From contig JAIELD010000005.1 in assembly GCA_019753285.1 (NCBI GenBank), positions 62,001 through 126,000 on the forward strand: a stretch of 64,000 nucleotides of DNA. The letters are read 5' to 3'. Made by a program: the position numbers and the translations under genes. This document shows positions 24,755-33,227 of the stretch, one piece after another. The DNA comes from Beijerinckiaceae bacterium (GTDB lineage: Bacteria > Pseudomonadota > Alphaproteobacteria > Rhizobiales > Beijerinckiaceae). The notes under the pieces are model-generated. The model searched no databases. It saw nothing but the letters and a program-made list of their open reading frames with translations, and was not told the DNA's origin. Numbering within the stretch: the stretch's first letter is position 1; the number at the start of each line of letters is the position of its first letter.

Positions 24755-25540
24755 ATGGATTTTGGATTGGCCGGCAGGAAGGCTCTCATCCTTGGCGCGA
24801 GCAAGGGGCTCGGTGCTGCGACCGCCCGCACTCTGGCGCAGGAAGGGGCGCAGGTCATCGCTGCCGCCCGCTCGATCGATGTGATCGAAGGCTGGAAAGC
24901 CGCGCTCGACGCGCCGCTTCAGGCGAATGTAAGCGCGCTGCGCCTCGACGTTTCGGACACGGCCAGCCTCGATGCGGTGCTGAAGCCTGTTCTCGATGCC
25001 GGCGGTGTCGACATCATCGTGCTCAATTCGGGCGGCCCGCCGCCTGGCACTGCGCTCGAGATCACGGGCGAGCAATGGCTGACGCAGTTCCAGACCATGG
25101 CGATCAACCTGTTCCACATCGCCGGCCTTTTCATTCCCGGCATGCGCGAGCGCAAATGGGGCCGCATCGTCACCATCGCCTCATCCGGCATCGAGCAGCC
25201 CATTCCCAACCTCACGCTTTCCAACGGCATCCGCTCGGCGGTGCTCGGCTGGTCAAAGACGCTGGCGAGCGAAATCGCCGCTGATGGCGTCACGGTCAAC
25301 ATGGTGCTGCCGGGCCGCATTCTCACCGATCGGCTCGGCCAGCTCGACGAAGCGAACGCCAAGCGCCAGAACAAGTCGAAGGCCGAAATCGAGGCGAGCG
25401 CCAAGTCCGTCATCCCGGCCGGCCGCTACGGCGAGCCGCAGGAATTCGCCAACGCCGTTGCCTTCCTGTGCTCGGACAAGGCGTCCTACATCACCGGGAT
25501 CAAGCTCCGCGTCGACGGTGGCGCCATGAAAAGCGTTTAA
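24755..25540 (+). CDS. Short-chain dehydrogenase/reductase-like protein lacking the YxxxK pair
   Basis: A 261-residue protein from ATG 24755 (CAGGAGA seven bases upstream). The Rossmann motif is ILGASKGLGAATA and the structural NSGG motif is present. In the active site IASSG keeps Ser, but aligning its AVLGWSKTLASEIA with the helix after the catalytic Lys of FabG puts Ser and Arg (SNGIR) where Tyr and Lys belong. The C-terminal SYITGIKLRVDGG is normal. A subgroup of SDRs shares this pattern, so it may be non-oxidoreductase or use another mechanism. It follows the sugar-acid lyase gene on the same strand and may belong to that pathway. Confidence 0.8.
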   Translation: MDFGLAGRKALILGASKGLGAATARTLAQEGAQVIAAARSIDVIEGWKAALDAPLQANVSALRLDVSDTASLDAVLKPVLDAGGVDIIVLNSGGPPPGTALEITGEQWLTQFQTMAINLFHIAGLFIPGMRERKWGRIVTIASSGIEQPIPNLTLSNGIRSAVLGWSKTLASEIAADGVTVNMVLPGRILTDRLGQLDEANAKRQNKSKAEIEASAKSVIPAGRYGEPQEFANAVAFLCSDKASYITGIKLRVDGGAMKSV

Positions 25541-25594
25541 AAGCGCATTAAGCACTCTCGCGGTCAGCGAGGTGCGTCAAAAGCTTTAATTAAC

Positions 25595-25631
25595 TCCCCC
25601 TGCCTATGTCTCGTGCATCAAAGCAGGGGGA
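25595..25631 (+). promoter_or_regulatory. Leader hairpin covering the ribosome binding site of the carrier-protein operon
   Basis: TCCCCCTGC (25595-25603) pairs perfectly over nine bases with GCAGGGGGA (25623-25631), leaving a 19-base loop. The right arm contains the purine-rich AGGGGGA that precedes ATG 25638 by about seven bases, so folding would hide the ribosome binding site. No EcfG-type promoter was seen upstream. It is a candidate translational switch or RNA/protein-binding site. Confidence 0.6.
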
Positions 25632-25637
25632 TTATCC

Positions 25638-25901
25638 ATGAATGCCAAGATCAGGGCGCTGATCAGCGAATTCGGTCGTCTTTCGGTCGATGTCGCGACG
25701 CTCAAGAACGAGGCCGATCTCTACACAGCCGGCCTCACCTCATTCGCATCGGTCCAGCTCATGCTGGGCATCGAGGATGCGTTCGACATCGAGTTTCCCG
25801 AGCGGATGCTGAACCGCCGCTCCTTCGCCAGCATCGCGGCCATCGAGCAGGCCGTATCGGAGCTGCTCGCCGAAGCCGGTCGAGACGCCGAGGCAGCATG
25901 A
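25638..25901 (+). CDS. Stand-alone acyl/aminoacyl carrier protein
   Basis: An 87-residue acidic protein with the carrier-protein four-helix pattern. The phosphopantetheine attachment Ser is S35 in AGLTSFASVQLMLGIEDAF, replacing the usual DSL with TSF. It would carry substrates as thioesters on a phosphopantetheine arm. Being encoded directly ahead of an amino acid:carrier-protein ligase, it is probably the acceptor of the activated amino acid rather than a fatty-acid ACP. Its stop overlaps the next start (ATGA). Confidence 0.88.
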   Translation: MNAKIRALISEFGRLSVDVATLKNEADLYTAGLTSFASVQLMLGIEDAFDIEFPERMLNRRSFASIAAIEQAVSELLAEAGRDAEAA

Positions 25902-27088
25902 ACGACATCGGCGTCAGCAGCCTGCATGCCCGCGCCCGCGCCATCGGCGTCGGTGTAGCGGCGGCTCATGCCGATGCCGTTGACCGCGAAGGCCGCTTCC
26001 CGTTCGAGACATTCGAGGCTCTCAAGGCCGAGCGTCTGCTCGGTGCCATGATCCCGCTCGCCCAGGGCGGCGAGGGCGCGTCCTTTGCGGATATCTGTGA
26101 TGTCTGCTGTGTCCTTGGCCAACATTGCGCGTCTTCCGCGATGATTTACGCCATGCACCAGATCCAGGTCATCTGCCTCATCGATTGCGCATCGAGCAGC
26201 GCATGGCATCAGGCGTTTCTGGCGCGGGCGGCGCGCGACCAGCTTCTGCTTGCCTCCTCGACATCCGAGGCTGGCATCGGCGGCGATTTCCGCAACAGCG
26301 TGTGCGCCATCGAGGCGAGCGGCACGCAGTTTCATCTGCGCAAGGAAGCAATCGTCATCTCCTACGGCACGCAGGCCGATTGCATCCTCGTCACCGCCCG
26401 GCGCAACCCTGATGCGCCCTCATCCGATCAGGTCATCGCCGTCATCGAGCGGGCGCAATATTCCCTGAAGCGCACCACCGGCTGGGACACGCTCGGCATG
26501 CGCGGCGTGTGCAGCGAGGGGCATATCGTCGAAGTCACGGCGGCATGCGAGCAGATCGCGCCGGAGCCCTTCGCCGAAATCGCGGCGCAGTCAATGCTCG
26601 GCGCATCCCATCTCGTATGGGCGAGCATGTGGTTCGGCATCGCGAGCAGCGCGATCGCCAAAGCGCAGAGCTTCGTCAAGGCAGAGGCCCGCAAGCGTGC
26701 CGGCGCGCCGGGCGGGAACGCCGCGACGCCAGCCGGCATCAGGCTCGCCCATATCGTCAGCAAGTCGCAGATGCTGAAAGCCCGCATCATGGAAGGCATC
26801 CGGCATTTCGAAGCCGTGCGCCGCGACGCGGATGGGCTCACCTCGTTGAGCTTCACCATCGCCATGAACAATCTGAAGATCAGCGCCTCGGAGACGATGC
26901 TGGAGATCATCACCGAGGCGATGATGATCTGCGGCATCTACGGCTACAAGAACGACACGCCGCACAGCCTTGGCCGCCTGCTGCGCGATGCGCTGTCCGC
27001 ACCGATCATGATCAACAACGACCGGATTCTCGGCAACACCTCCAACCTGCTGACCATGTATCGGCAGGATGCGACATTGACAGGCTGA
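25898..27088 (+). CDS. Acyl-CoA dehydrogenase-like flavoprotein acting with the carrier protein
   Basis: A 396-residue protein from ATG 25898, which overlaps the carrier-protein stop. The three-domain acyl-CoA dehydrogenase architecture is seen: helical N-domain (FPFETFEALKAERLLGAMIPLAQGG), middle beta domain (LLASSTSEAGIGGDFRNS) and C-terminal helical FAD domain (ITEAMMICGIYGYKNDTPHSLGRLLRDALSAPIMINNDRI). Homologues in natural-product clusters oxidise aminoacyl groups on carrier proteins. By position it should oxidise, or monitor, the aminoacyl thioester loaded by the ligase. I could not assign the catalytic base with confidence. Confidence 0.82.
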   Translation: MNDIGVSSLHARARAIGVGVAAAHADAVDREGRFPFETFEALKAERLLGAMIPLAQGGEGASFADICDVCCVLGQHCASSAMIYAMHQIQVICLIDCASSSAWHQAFLARAARDQLLLASSTSEAGIGGDFRNSVCAIEASGTQFHLRKEAIVISYGTQADCILVTARRNPDAPSSDQVIAVIERAQYSLKRTTGWDTLGMRGVCSEGHIVEVTAACEQIAPEPFAEIAAQSMLGASHLVWASMWFGIASSAIAKAQSFVKAEARKRAGAPGGNAATPAGIRLAHIVSKSQMLKARIMEGIRHFEAVRRDADGLTSLSFTIAMNNLKISASETMLEIITEAMMICGIYGYKNDTPHSLGRLLRDALSAPIMINNDRILGNTSNLLTMYRQDATLTG

Positions 27089-27093
27089 CCGAC

Positions 27094-28002
27094 ATGCAGA
27101 CGCAGGAAGACTACCTCGCAGGCCTGCTGGAGCACGGGCTGCTCTTCTCCACGGGAGTCGATGGCCTGTTCGGCCGCAGCGCGCTGTTCGAGGCGACCGT
27201 CGACGGGCTGAACGCACTGGTGACGAAGCATGGCGACGGTTTCAACGCCGAAAGCGTGACCTATCCACCATCGATGAGCCGGGTTGATTTCGAGAAGAGC
27301 GGCTACCTCAAAAGTTTTCCCGGGCTTGCCGGCTCCATCCACAGCTTTGCGGGAGACGACCGCGCGCATCGTGATCTGCTCGCCGATCTGGAAGCGAAGC
27401 GCGACTGGTCGGGCCGGCAGAAGATCACCGATGTCGTGCTGACGCCGGCGGCCTGCTACCCTCTCTATCCGCTCGCGGCAAGCCGCGGCCAGATGCCGAA
27501 GGAAGGCCTCTGCTTCAGCCTTTGCTCCTGGTGCTTCCGCCATGAGCCCTCGCGTGATCCGGCACGCATGCAGGCCTTCCGCCAGCGTGAATATGTACGC
27601 ATGGGCACGGCCGAGCAGGTCGTCGCGTTTCGCGCATCCTGCATCGAGCGCGGCGAGGCGATCGTGCAGCTGCTCGAGCTGCCCTACCATCTCGATGTCG
27701 CCAACGATCCGTTCTTCGGCCGCGCCGGCAAGATGATGGCCAACAACCAGCGTGACCAGAAGCTCAAATTCGAGATGCTGATCCCCATCACCAGCGATGA
27801 GCATCCGACCGCCTGCCTCAGCTTCAACTACCACCAGGACCATTTCGGCCTCGCCTGGGGGATCAAGACCGCCGATGGCGAGGTGGCGCACACGGCCTGC
27901 GTCGGCTTCGGCATGGAGCGGATCACGCTCGCCCTGTTCCGTCATCATGGCTTCGAGCTTGCGAACTGGCCGGCAGGGGTACGCCAGGCACTGGCGCTCT
28001 GA
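27094..28002 (+). CDS. Amino acid:[carrier protein] ligase (truncated seryl-tRNA-synthetase homologue)
   Basis: A 302-residue class II aminoacyl-tRNA synthetase-like catalytic core with no tRNA-binding arm. Motif 2 is FRHEPSRDPARMQAFRQREYV and motif 3 is GFGMERITLALF. Putative zinc ligands C121 (AACYPLYP), E166 (QREY) and C269 (HTACVGFG) have the same spacing as, from memory, C131/E176/C279 in the Bradyrhizobium enzyme. Members of this family activate glycine or alanine with ATP and load it on a carrier protein instead of tRNA. Starts six bases after the dehydrogenase stop. It is the defining enzyme of this operon; the final product of such clusters is not established as far as I know. Confidence 0.9.
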   Translation: MQTQEDYLAGLLEHGLLFSTGVDGLFGRSALFEATVDGLNALVTKHGDGFNAESVTYPPSMSRVDFEKSGYLKSFPGLAGSIHSFAGDDRAHRDLLADLEAKRDWSGRQKITDVVLTPAACYPLYPLAASRGQMPKEGLCFSLCSWCFRHEPSRDPARMQAFRQREYVRMGTAEQVVAFRASCIERGEAIVQLLELPYHLDVANDPFFGRAGKMMANNQRDQKLKFEMLIPITSDEHPTACLSFNYHQDHFGLAWGIKTADGEVAHTACVGFGMERITLALFRHHGFELANWPAGVRQALAL

Positions 28003-28007
28003 CCGCC

Positions 28008-28988
28008 ATGTCGGCCTGCATCGCGTCCATCGACCCGGCAAGCTATCAGCCGAGCGCGCTGCACGCCTCCGAGCGCGACTGGCCGGAGACGAATTGCTAC
28101 GCCGATGTCTGGATCGAAATCCTGCACGCGACCGGCCACAATCCTGCCGCCGCGCTCGGCTTCACCGCGAGCCAGGATTTCGAGGGCGATCATTTCACCT
28201 TTTTCAAGTTCCCGCCGGAGGATCTGGAGGCCCTGTTCGGCCTGCGCGTCACCGAGCTTGCGATCTATGACAGCGTCGAGGCGCAGGTTGTCGAGCAGGT
28301 GGGGCGCGGGCGCATGCCGCTCGTCGAGGCCGACAGCTTCTATCTTCCGGACACCGCCGGCGTTTCCTATCAAATCGACCACACGAAATCGACGATCGGC
28401 ATCAACCGGATCGATACGGCGGCCAAGCGGATGGATTATTTCCATAATGCCGGCTTCCACAGGCTCGAAGGCGATGACTATGACGGCGCGCTCGGCCAGT
28501 TGCCGCAACAACTCGGCTGCAACATGCTGTTTCCCTATGTCGAATTCGTGAAGTTCGCCGCGGGGGAGGCCGCGGGCGATCTTCTCGACGCTGCCATCGG
28601 CATCCTGCGCCGTCACCTCGCCAACCGGCCAGGCAGCAACCCTGTCGCCGCGTTCCAGGCGCGCTTTGCCGATCAGGTGCGTGCATTGGCAGAGCGGCCG
28701 CCGGACTTCTTTCACAAATACGCCTTCAACACGTTTCGCCAGATCGGCGCGAATTTCGAGTTGCTGGCAAGCCATCTCGACTGGCTTTCGGTGCAGGGCG
28801 AAACCGGCCTCGATGACGCTCTGTCGGGCGCGAAACGTCTTTCGTCCGAGGCGAAGATCATGCAGTTTCAACTGGCGCGCGGGCTGATGCGCCAGCGCTT
28901 CGACGGTCTCGACGCCAAGCTCGACCCGATGATCGAAGCCTATGACCAGGCGATCGGCGGCCTCGTCCATCGCCTCGGCGAGCGATGA
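28008..28988 (+). CDS. DUF1839 family protein
   Basis: A 326-residue protein. It matches my memory of DUF1839, a family that regularly accompanies amino acid:carrier-protein ligases. Conserved-looking parts are the N-terminal ERDWPETNCYADVWIEILH, the acidic EGDHFTFFKFPPEDLE, and YQIDHTKSTIGINRID followed by YFHNAGFHRLEGDDY. The C-terminal third is helical. The fold and reaction are unknown to me; the N-terminal half suggests an aminoacyl acceptor or transferase role only by context. Six bases after the ligase stop, and its stop overlaps the next start. Confidence 0.82.
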   Translation: MSACIASIDPASYQPSALHASERDWPETNCYADVWIEILHATGHNPAAALGFTASQDFEGDHFTFFKFPPEDLEALFGLRVTELAIYDSVEAQVVEQVGRGRMPLVEADSFYLPDTAGVSYQIDHTKSTIGINRIDTAAKRMDYFHNAGFHRLEGDDYDGALGQLPQQLGCNMLFPYVEFVKFAAGEAAGDLLDAAIGILRRHLANRPGSNPVAAFQARFADQVRALAERPPDFFHKYAFNTFRQIGANFELLASHLDWLSVQGETGLDDALSGAKRLSSEAKIMQFQLARGLMRQRFDGLDAKLDPMIEAYDQAIGGLVHRLGER

Positions 28989-31447
28989 CCGAGCGGTCAG
29001 CGGCCATGCTCGGCATCCCGGGGATAGCTGGACGAACGGAGCCTCTCGGCGGCGATTGGCGGCTTTGCCTCACCACGCCACAACAGTTTGCCTCGCCTCC
29101 GCACGGCGTCGATCTCGATTGGATCGAGGCTCAGGTACCGGGCACCGCGGCGGCGGCGCTCGAACGGGCAGGACGCTTCCAGCGCGCAAACCCTCCGGCG
29201 CTCGACGAATTCGATATCTGGTACAGCCACCCGTTCAACGCGGACGAGCCCGTGACGCTGACATTCGGCGGACTTGCAACCATAGCCGAGGTCTGGCTCG
29301 ACGATGAAATGCTCCTGCGCTCGCAGAGCATGTTCCTCAGCCATTCGGTCAACGTGGACCCGACGCCCGCCGCAACGCTGTGGCTGTGCTTCCGCAGTCT
29401 TGCCTCCGTACTCGCCAGACCGGCGAAGCGGGCGCGCTGGCGGCCGCGTATGGTCACACCCTCGGCGTTGAACGGTGTGCGCACGACCCTGCTCGGTCGC
29501 GTGCCCGGCTGGTGCCCCTCCATCCCACCCGTCGGCCCATGGCGTCCGATCACGGTCGACCGAAATGTTGCACCGCAACATTTTGAAATTGTGCATTTTG
29601 CTGCACTTTACCAAAACGGAAAATCTATGCTGCATTGCAGCATAAAAGCCGATGAAATCCGGTTTCATTCGATCGAGCTCGTCTGCGCCGGGTATCGCAT
29701 CTCGATGCACGAACCATCGACGCATGCCGGCAAACGGCTGTTCAGCGCAACTCTGGAGATGGCCGACGTGGCACCGTGGTGGCCGCATACGCACGGTACG
29801 CCGACCCTGCACGAAGCGGCGCTTCAGATCGACGGCCGCGTATACTCACTGGGCCGCGTCGGCTTCCGCACCATCGCCGTTGATCGCGGACCGGACGGCG
29901 CGGACTTCCGGCTCGTCTGCAATGGCGTGCCGATCTTCTGTCGCGGCGCCTGCTGGACGCCCGCCGATCTGATCGCGATGACGAGTGACCGCGAGAGTTA
30001 CGAGCGCCGCCTCGATCTCGCCAAACGCGCCGGCATGAACATGCTGCGCGTCGGCGGCACCATGGTCTACGAGGAGAAGGGCTTTTACGATCTCTGCGAT
30101 GAACTCGGCATTCTCGTCTGGCAGGACTTCATGTTCGCCAATTTTGACTATCCGGCGACGAATGAAGGCTTCGTCGATCTCGTTCGGCAGGAAGCAGCGC
30201 AATTCCTCGCGCTGACGCGAACCAACCCCTGCCTCGCGATTCTGTGCGGTGGCAGCGAGGTCTATCAGCAGGCGGCGATGCTGGGCCTGCCCGAAAAGGC
30301 GTGGCAAAACCCGATCTTCACCGAGCTTCTGCCGGCACTCTGCGCCGAACGGCGGCCAGACACACCCTATGTCGAGAATTCGCCGTCCGGCGGCGCGCTG
30401 CCCTTCTTCAGCGATCGGGGCGTCGCGCATTATTATGGCGTCGGAGCCTATCTGCGTCCGCTCGACGATGCGCGGCGCGCCAATGTCCGCTTCGCCGCAG
30501 AGTGCCTCGCCTTCGCGAACGTTCCGGAGAAGACGGAGCATTGGATGCATGGCGTGCCGCGCGACATCGGCGCGGATTGGGATTTCGCCGATGTGCGCAA
30601 CCATTACCTCGCAGTCGTCTTCGGCTGCGACCCGCGCGGCTTGCTCGCAAGCGACGAGGATCGCTATCTCGAGCTATCCCGCGCCAGCACGGCGCATGTC
30701 TTTTCCCGGACCTTCGCCGAATGGCGGCGGGCCGGAACCAGCAATGGCGGGGCGCTGATCTGGTTTCTGGCCGATATCGAGCGCGGCTCCGGCTGGGGCG
30801 TCATCGATGTCGATGACGAGCCGAAATCGGTCTGGCACGCCATGCGGCAAACCCTCCAGCCCGTGCAAATGCTGGCAACCGACGAGGGCGTCAACGGCCT
30901 CGCCCTCCACGTCATCAACGAAACGGCGGAGATGCGCCGCGTCGATCTCGAACTCCGGTGCTACCAGAACGGCAGCCAGCGCGTGGTCGATGGCCGCAGG
31001 ACCATCGAGCTTGCGGCTCACAGCCAGATTGCGATCGCGGCGACCGACCTTCTCGGCGCGTTCTTCGACCTGACCTACGCCTTCCGTTTCGGCCCACCCT
31101 CGCATGATGTCGTCACGCTCGACCTGTTCGACCACGCCTCGGGCGAAACGCTTTCGCGCTTCGATTATTTTCCGCTCGGCCTCGGCGTCGAACGCCATGA
31201 CCTCGGTCTGAAGGCGACGCTCCGGCAGGATGGCGGGAGCTGGTTTGTCGAAATTTCAGCGGCGCGGTTCGCGCAATTCGTTCAGATCATGGACGAGCAT
31301 TTCCGCCCGCAGGAAAACTGGTTCCATCTGCCGCCCGGCGCATCGCGGCGCATCGTGCTCGAACCACGCAGCGATGGACCGGAAACGCCCGTCGGCCGCG
31401 TCCGCGCGGTCAATGGCCTCCATGCCTGCAGCTACGGTGAGCCATGA
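28985..31447 (+). CDS. GH2-fold (beta-mannosidase-like) protein
   Basis: An 820-residue protein with the jelly-roll, Ig-like and TIM-barrel order of glycoside hydrolase family 2. The barrel has GACWTPADLIAMTSDRESYE and LAKRAGMNMLRVGGTMVYEE. Acid/base candidate E425 is in CGGSEV (usually GNNE) and nucleophile candidate E506 in FAAECLAF. No signal peptide is present, so it acts in the cytoplasm, which is unusual for a polysaccharide hydrolase. Coupled to DUF1839 and to the double hydrolase by ATGA overlaps, it may process a glycosylated product or intermediate of the carrier-protein pathway. Substrate unknown. Confidence 0.78.
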   Translation: MTERSAAMLGIPGIAGRTEPLGGDWRLCLTTPQQFASPPHGVDLDWIEAQVPGTAAAALERAGRFQRANPPALDEFDIWYSHPFNADEPVTLTFGGLATIAEVWLDDEMLLRSQSMFLSHSVNVDPTPAATLWLCFRSLASVLARPAKRARWRPRMVTPSALNGVRTTLLGRVPGWCPSIPPVGPWRPITVDRNVAPQHFEIVHFAALYQNGKSMLHCSIKADEIRFHSIELVCAGYRISMHEPSTHAGKRLFSATLEMADVAPWWPHTHGTPTLHEAALQIDGRVYSLGRVGFRTIAVDRGPDGADFRLVCNGVPIFCRGACWTPADLIAMTSDRESYERRLDLAKRAGMNMLRVGGTMVYEEKGFYDLCDELGILVWQDFMFANFDYPATNEGFVDLVRQEAAQFLALTRTNPCLAILCGGSEVYQQAAMLGLPEKAWQNPIFTELLPALCAERRPDTPYVENSPSGGALPFFSDRGVAHYYGVGAYLRPLDDARRANVRFAAECLAFANVPEKTEHWMHGVPRDIGADWDFADVRNHYLAVVFGCDPRGLLASDEDRYLELSRASTAHVFSRTFAEWRRAGTSNGGALIWFLADIERGSGWGVIDVDDEPKSVWHAMRQTLQPVQMLATDEGVNGLALHVINETAEMRRVDLELRCYQNGSQRVVDGRRTIELAAHSQIAIAATDLLGAFFDLTYAFRFGPPSHDVVTLDLFDHASGETLSRFDYFPLGLGVERHDLGLKATLRQDGGSWFVEISAARFAQFVQIMDEHFRPQENWFHLPPGASRRIVLEPRSDGPETPVGRVRAVNGLHACSYGEP

Positions 31448-33156
31448 CGCGCCGGCGCGATCTCGTCATCGACGGCTGTCTTGCCGTGTTCCAGCAGGGA
31501 ACCACGAGCCGCGGCGCGATCATCTGCGCCGGGCACGGCTATGATGCGCTCTGCACGCACCGCAACGTCGCCGTGTTTGCCGATACGCTCGCACAACACG
31601 GGCTGTCGACCCTGCGCTTCGACTATCATGGCACCGGCAATTCAGCTGGCATGGACGGAGACGAGGACCGCATTCCGGTCTGGCTCGGCAACATCGCGGC
31701 GGCCATCACGTTCATGCGAGGCGTCGCTGGCATCTCCGAGATCGTACTCATCGGCTATCGGCTTGGCGGGCTGCTCGCCGCCATCGCGGCCTCGCGGTCG
31801 CCAAATGTCACGAGGCTGGTGCTGATCGCGCCGCCAGCCTCAGGACGGCTCTACCTGCGCGAGATGCAGCTGCAGGCCCAGCTCTACCCGGTTCGCCAGG
31901 ACGAGGCTGCGAAGGATGGCGGCGTCTCCTCTGCCGGCTTCACTCTCAACGCAGCGACTGCAGCAACGCTGAAGGCGGTGAAGCTCGACGCGATCGACCA
32001 GCCGCATCTGCAGCGAGCGTTGATGATGTCCTCTGCGATCGGCCTGGACAGCCCTGTCGCGGCAAAACTCCGTGCGGATGGCGTTGACGTGTCCTGCGCG
32101 CCGTTCGACGCCTTGGCCGATCTCTCGGTTGATCCCATCCGCTCACTGGCCGTCTTGGAGCCGTTCGCGGATGCGCTGCCCTTCCTCCTCGATGGGCTTG
32201 AAGGCGGCGCTGCGCGGCCGGAAGCGCCATTGGCGCCAGCACATCTCGTCGGCGATGACTGGCGGGAGGAGGCGTATCGCTTCGGCCCGGATAGCCGGCT
32301 GTTCGGCGTTCTGTGTGCGCCGATCATCACGAGCCATCCCGGTCGGATGGTCCTGTTCCTCAATGCTGGCGCCAACCGGAACATCGGCTGGGCGCGCCTC
32401 ACCGTGCCGCTCGCGCGCCGGCTCGCCGGTCTCGGGTATTCCTCTCTGCGCATGGACTTTTCCGGGCTCGGCGAAAGCCTCGTCGCCGACCCCGAAAAGC
32501 CCGTCATTCTTTACGACGACGCCTTTCAGGCCGACATCGCAGCAGCGCTCGATTGGCTCGCGGCCAACGGCCATCGCGATATCGTGGTCTTCGGCGCGTG
32601 CAGCGGCGCGCATGCCGCCTTCCATGCTGCGGCGAACGATGCGCGCATCAAGTCGCTCATCATGGTCAATCTACTCCGGTTCGATATCTCGCGGGAAGAG
32701 GCGAGCAAGGTAGGCGGAGCAGTCAGTTTCCGCTCGACGTCCAACTACCTGCAGCGCATGCGCCAACTCGATGGCTGGAAGAAGCTCATCGCTGGCGGTC
32801 GCTCCAAGGCAACAGGACTCGCAAAGGAATATTGGCGACGGGGCCTCATCCTGTTGCGCTCGAGGATCGGGCACGCAGCAAGCCGGCTTCCAGGTGGATC
32901 GAAGCTTGCAACGCCCGTCATAAGCGGTTTCGCTGCAATCGCCGCACGCGGCGGTTCGACGTTGATCGTCTATGGCGACGACGACAACGGGCTCGACGAA
33001 CTCGCGATCCATGTCGGTCGGCATGCGAGCCTTTTGAGGAAGACCGGGTCGGTCGAGTTTGCTCTGCTGACCGGCGCGGACCACAACCTCACTGCGCTCT
33101 CGGCGCAGACGCAACTGACCTCTCTCGTGGAACGGTTTCTCGACGGAAAGCGCTGA
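31444..33156 (+). CDS. Tandem alpha/beta hydrolase with Arg and Cys at the nucleophile elbows
   Basis: A 570-residue chain of two alpha/beta hydrolase domains. Domain 1 (about 1-250) has LRFDYHGTGNSAG and a nucleophile elbow GYRLGG, with R106 where Ser should be, so it is probably non-catalytic. Domain 2 (about 280-570) has LRMDFSGLGES, elbow GACSG with C386 at the nucleophile position, an acid in VYGDDDNG and a His in GADHNLT. A Cys-Asp-His set suits acyl or aminoacyl transfer from a thioester. It could release or transfer the aminoacyl group from the operon's carrier protein. Ends the operon just before a strong terminator. Confidence 0.82.
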   Translation: MTRRRDLVIDGCLAVFQQGTTSRGAIICAGHGYDALCTHRNVAVFADTLAQHGLSTLRFDYHGTGNSAGMDGDEDRIPVWLGNIAAAITFMRGVAGISEIVLIGYRLGGLLAAIAASRSPNVTRLVLIAPPASGRLYLREMQLQAQLYPVRQDEAAKDGGVSSAGFTLNAATAATLKAVKLDAIDQPHLQRALMMSSAIGLDSPVAAKLRADGVDVSCAPFDALADLSVDPIRSLAVLEPFADALPFLLDGLEGGAARPEAPLAPAHLVGDDWREEAYRFGPDSRLFGVLCAPIITSHPGRMVLFLNAGANRNIGWARLTVPLARRLAGLGYSSLRMDFSGLGESLVADPEKPVILYDDAFQADIAAALDWLAANGHRDIVVFGACSGAHAAFHAAANDARIKSLIMVNLLRFDISREEASKVGGAVSFRSTSNYLQRMRQLDGWKKLIAGGRSKATGLAKEYWRRGLILLRSRIGHAASRLPGGSKLATPVISGFAAIAARGGSTLIVYGDDDNGLDELAIHVGRHASLLRKTGSVEFALLTGADHNLTALSAQTQLTSLVERFLDGKR

Positions 33157-33176
33157 CGGCCTGTCGAGCACAAACG

Positions 33177-33203
33177 AAAACCCTCCGCCGGGGCGGAGGG
33201 TTT
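33177..33203. terminator. Bidirectional intrinsic terminator
   Basis: CCCTCCGCC-GG-GGCGGAGGG (stem 33181-33189 with 33192-33200), flanked by AAAA on the left and TTT on the right. It lies between the convergent ends of the carrier-protein operon and the DUF892 gene and can serve both. Confidence 0.85.
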
Positions 33204-33227
33204 GCTAAGCGGATCAGAGACTGAAGG

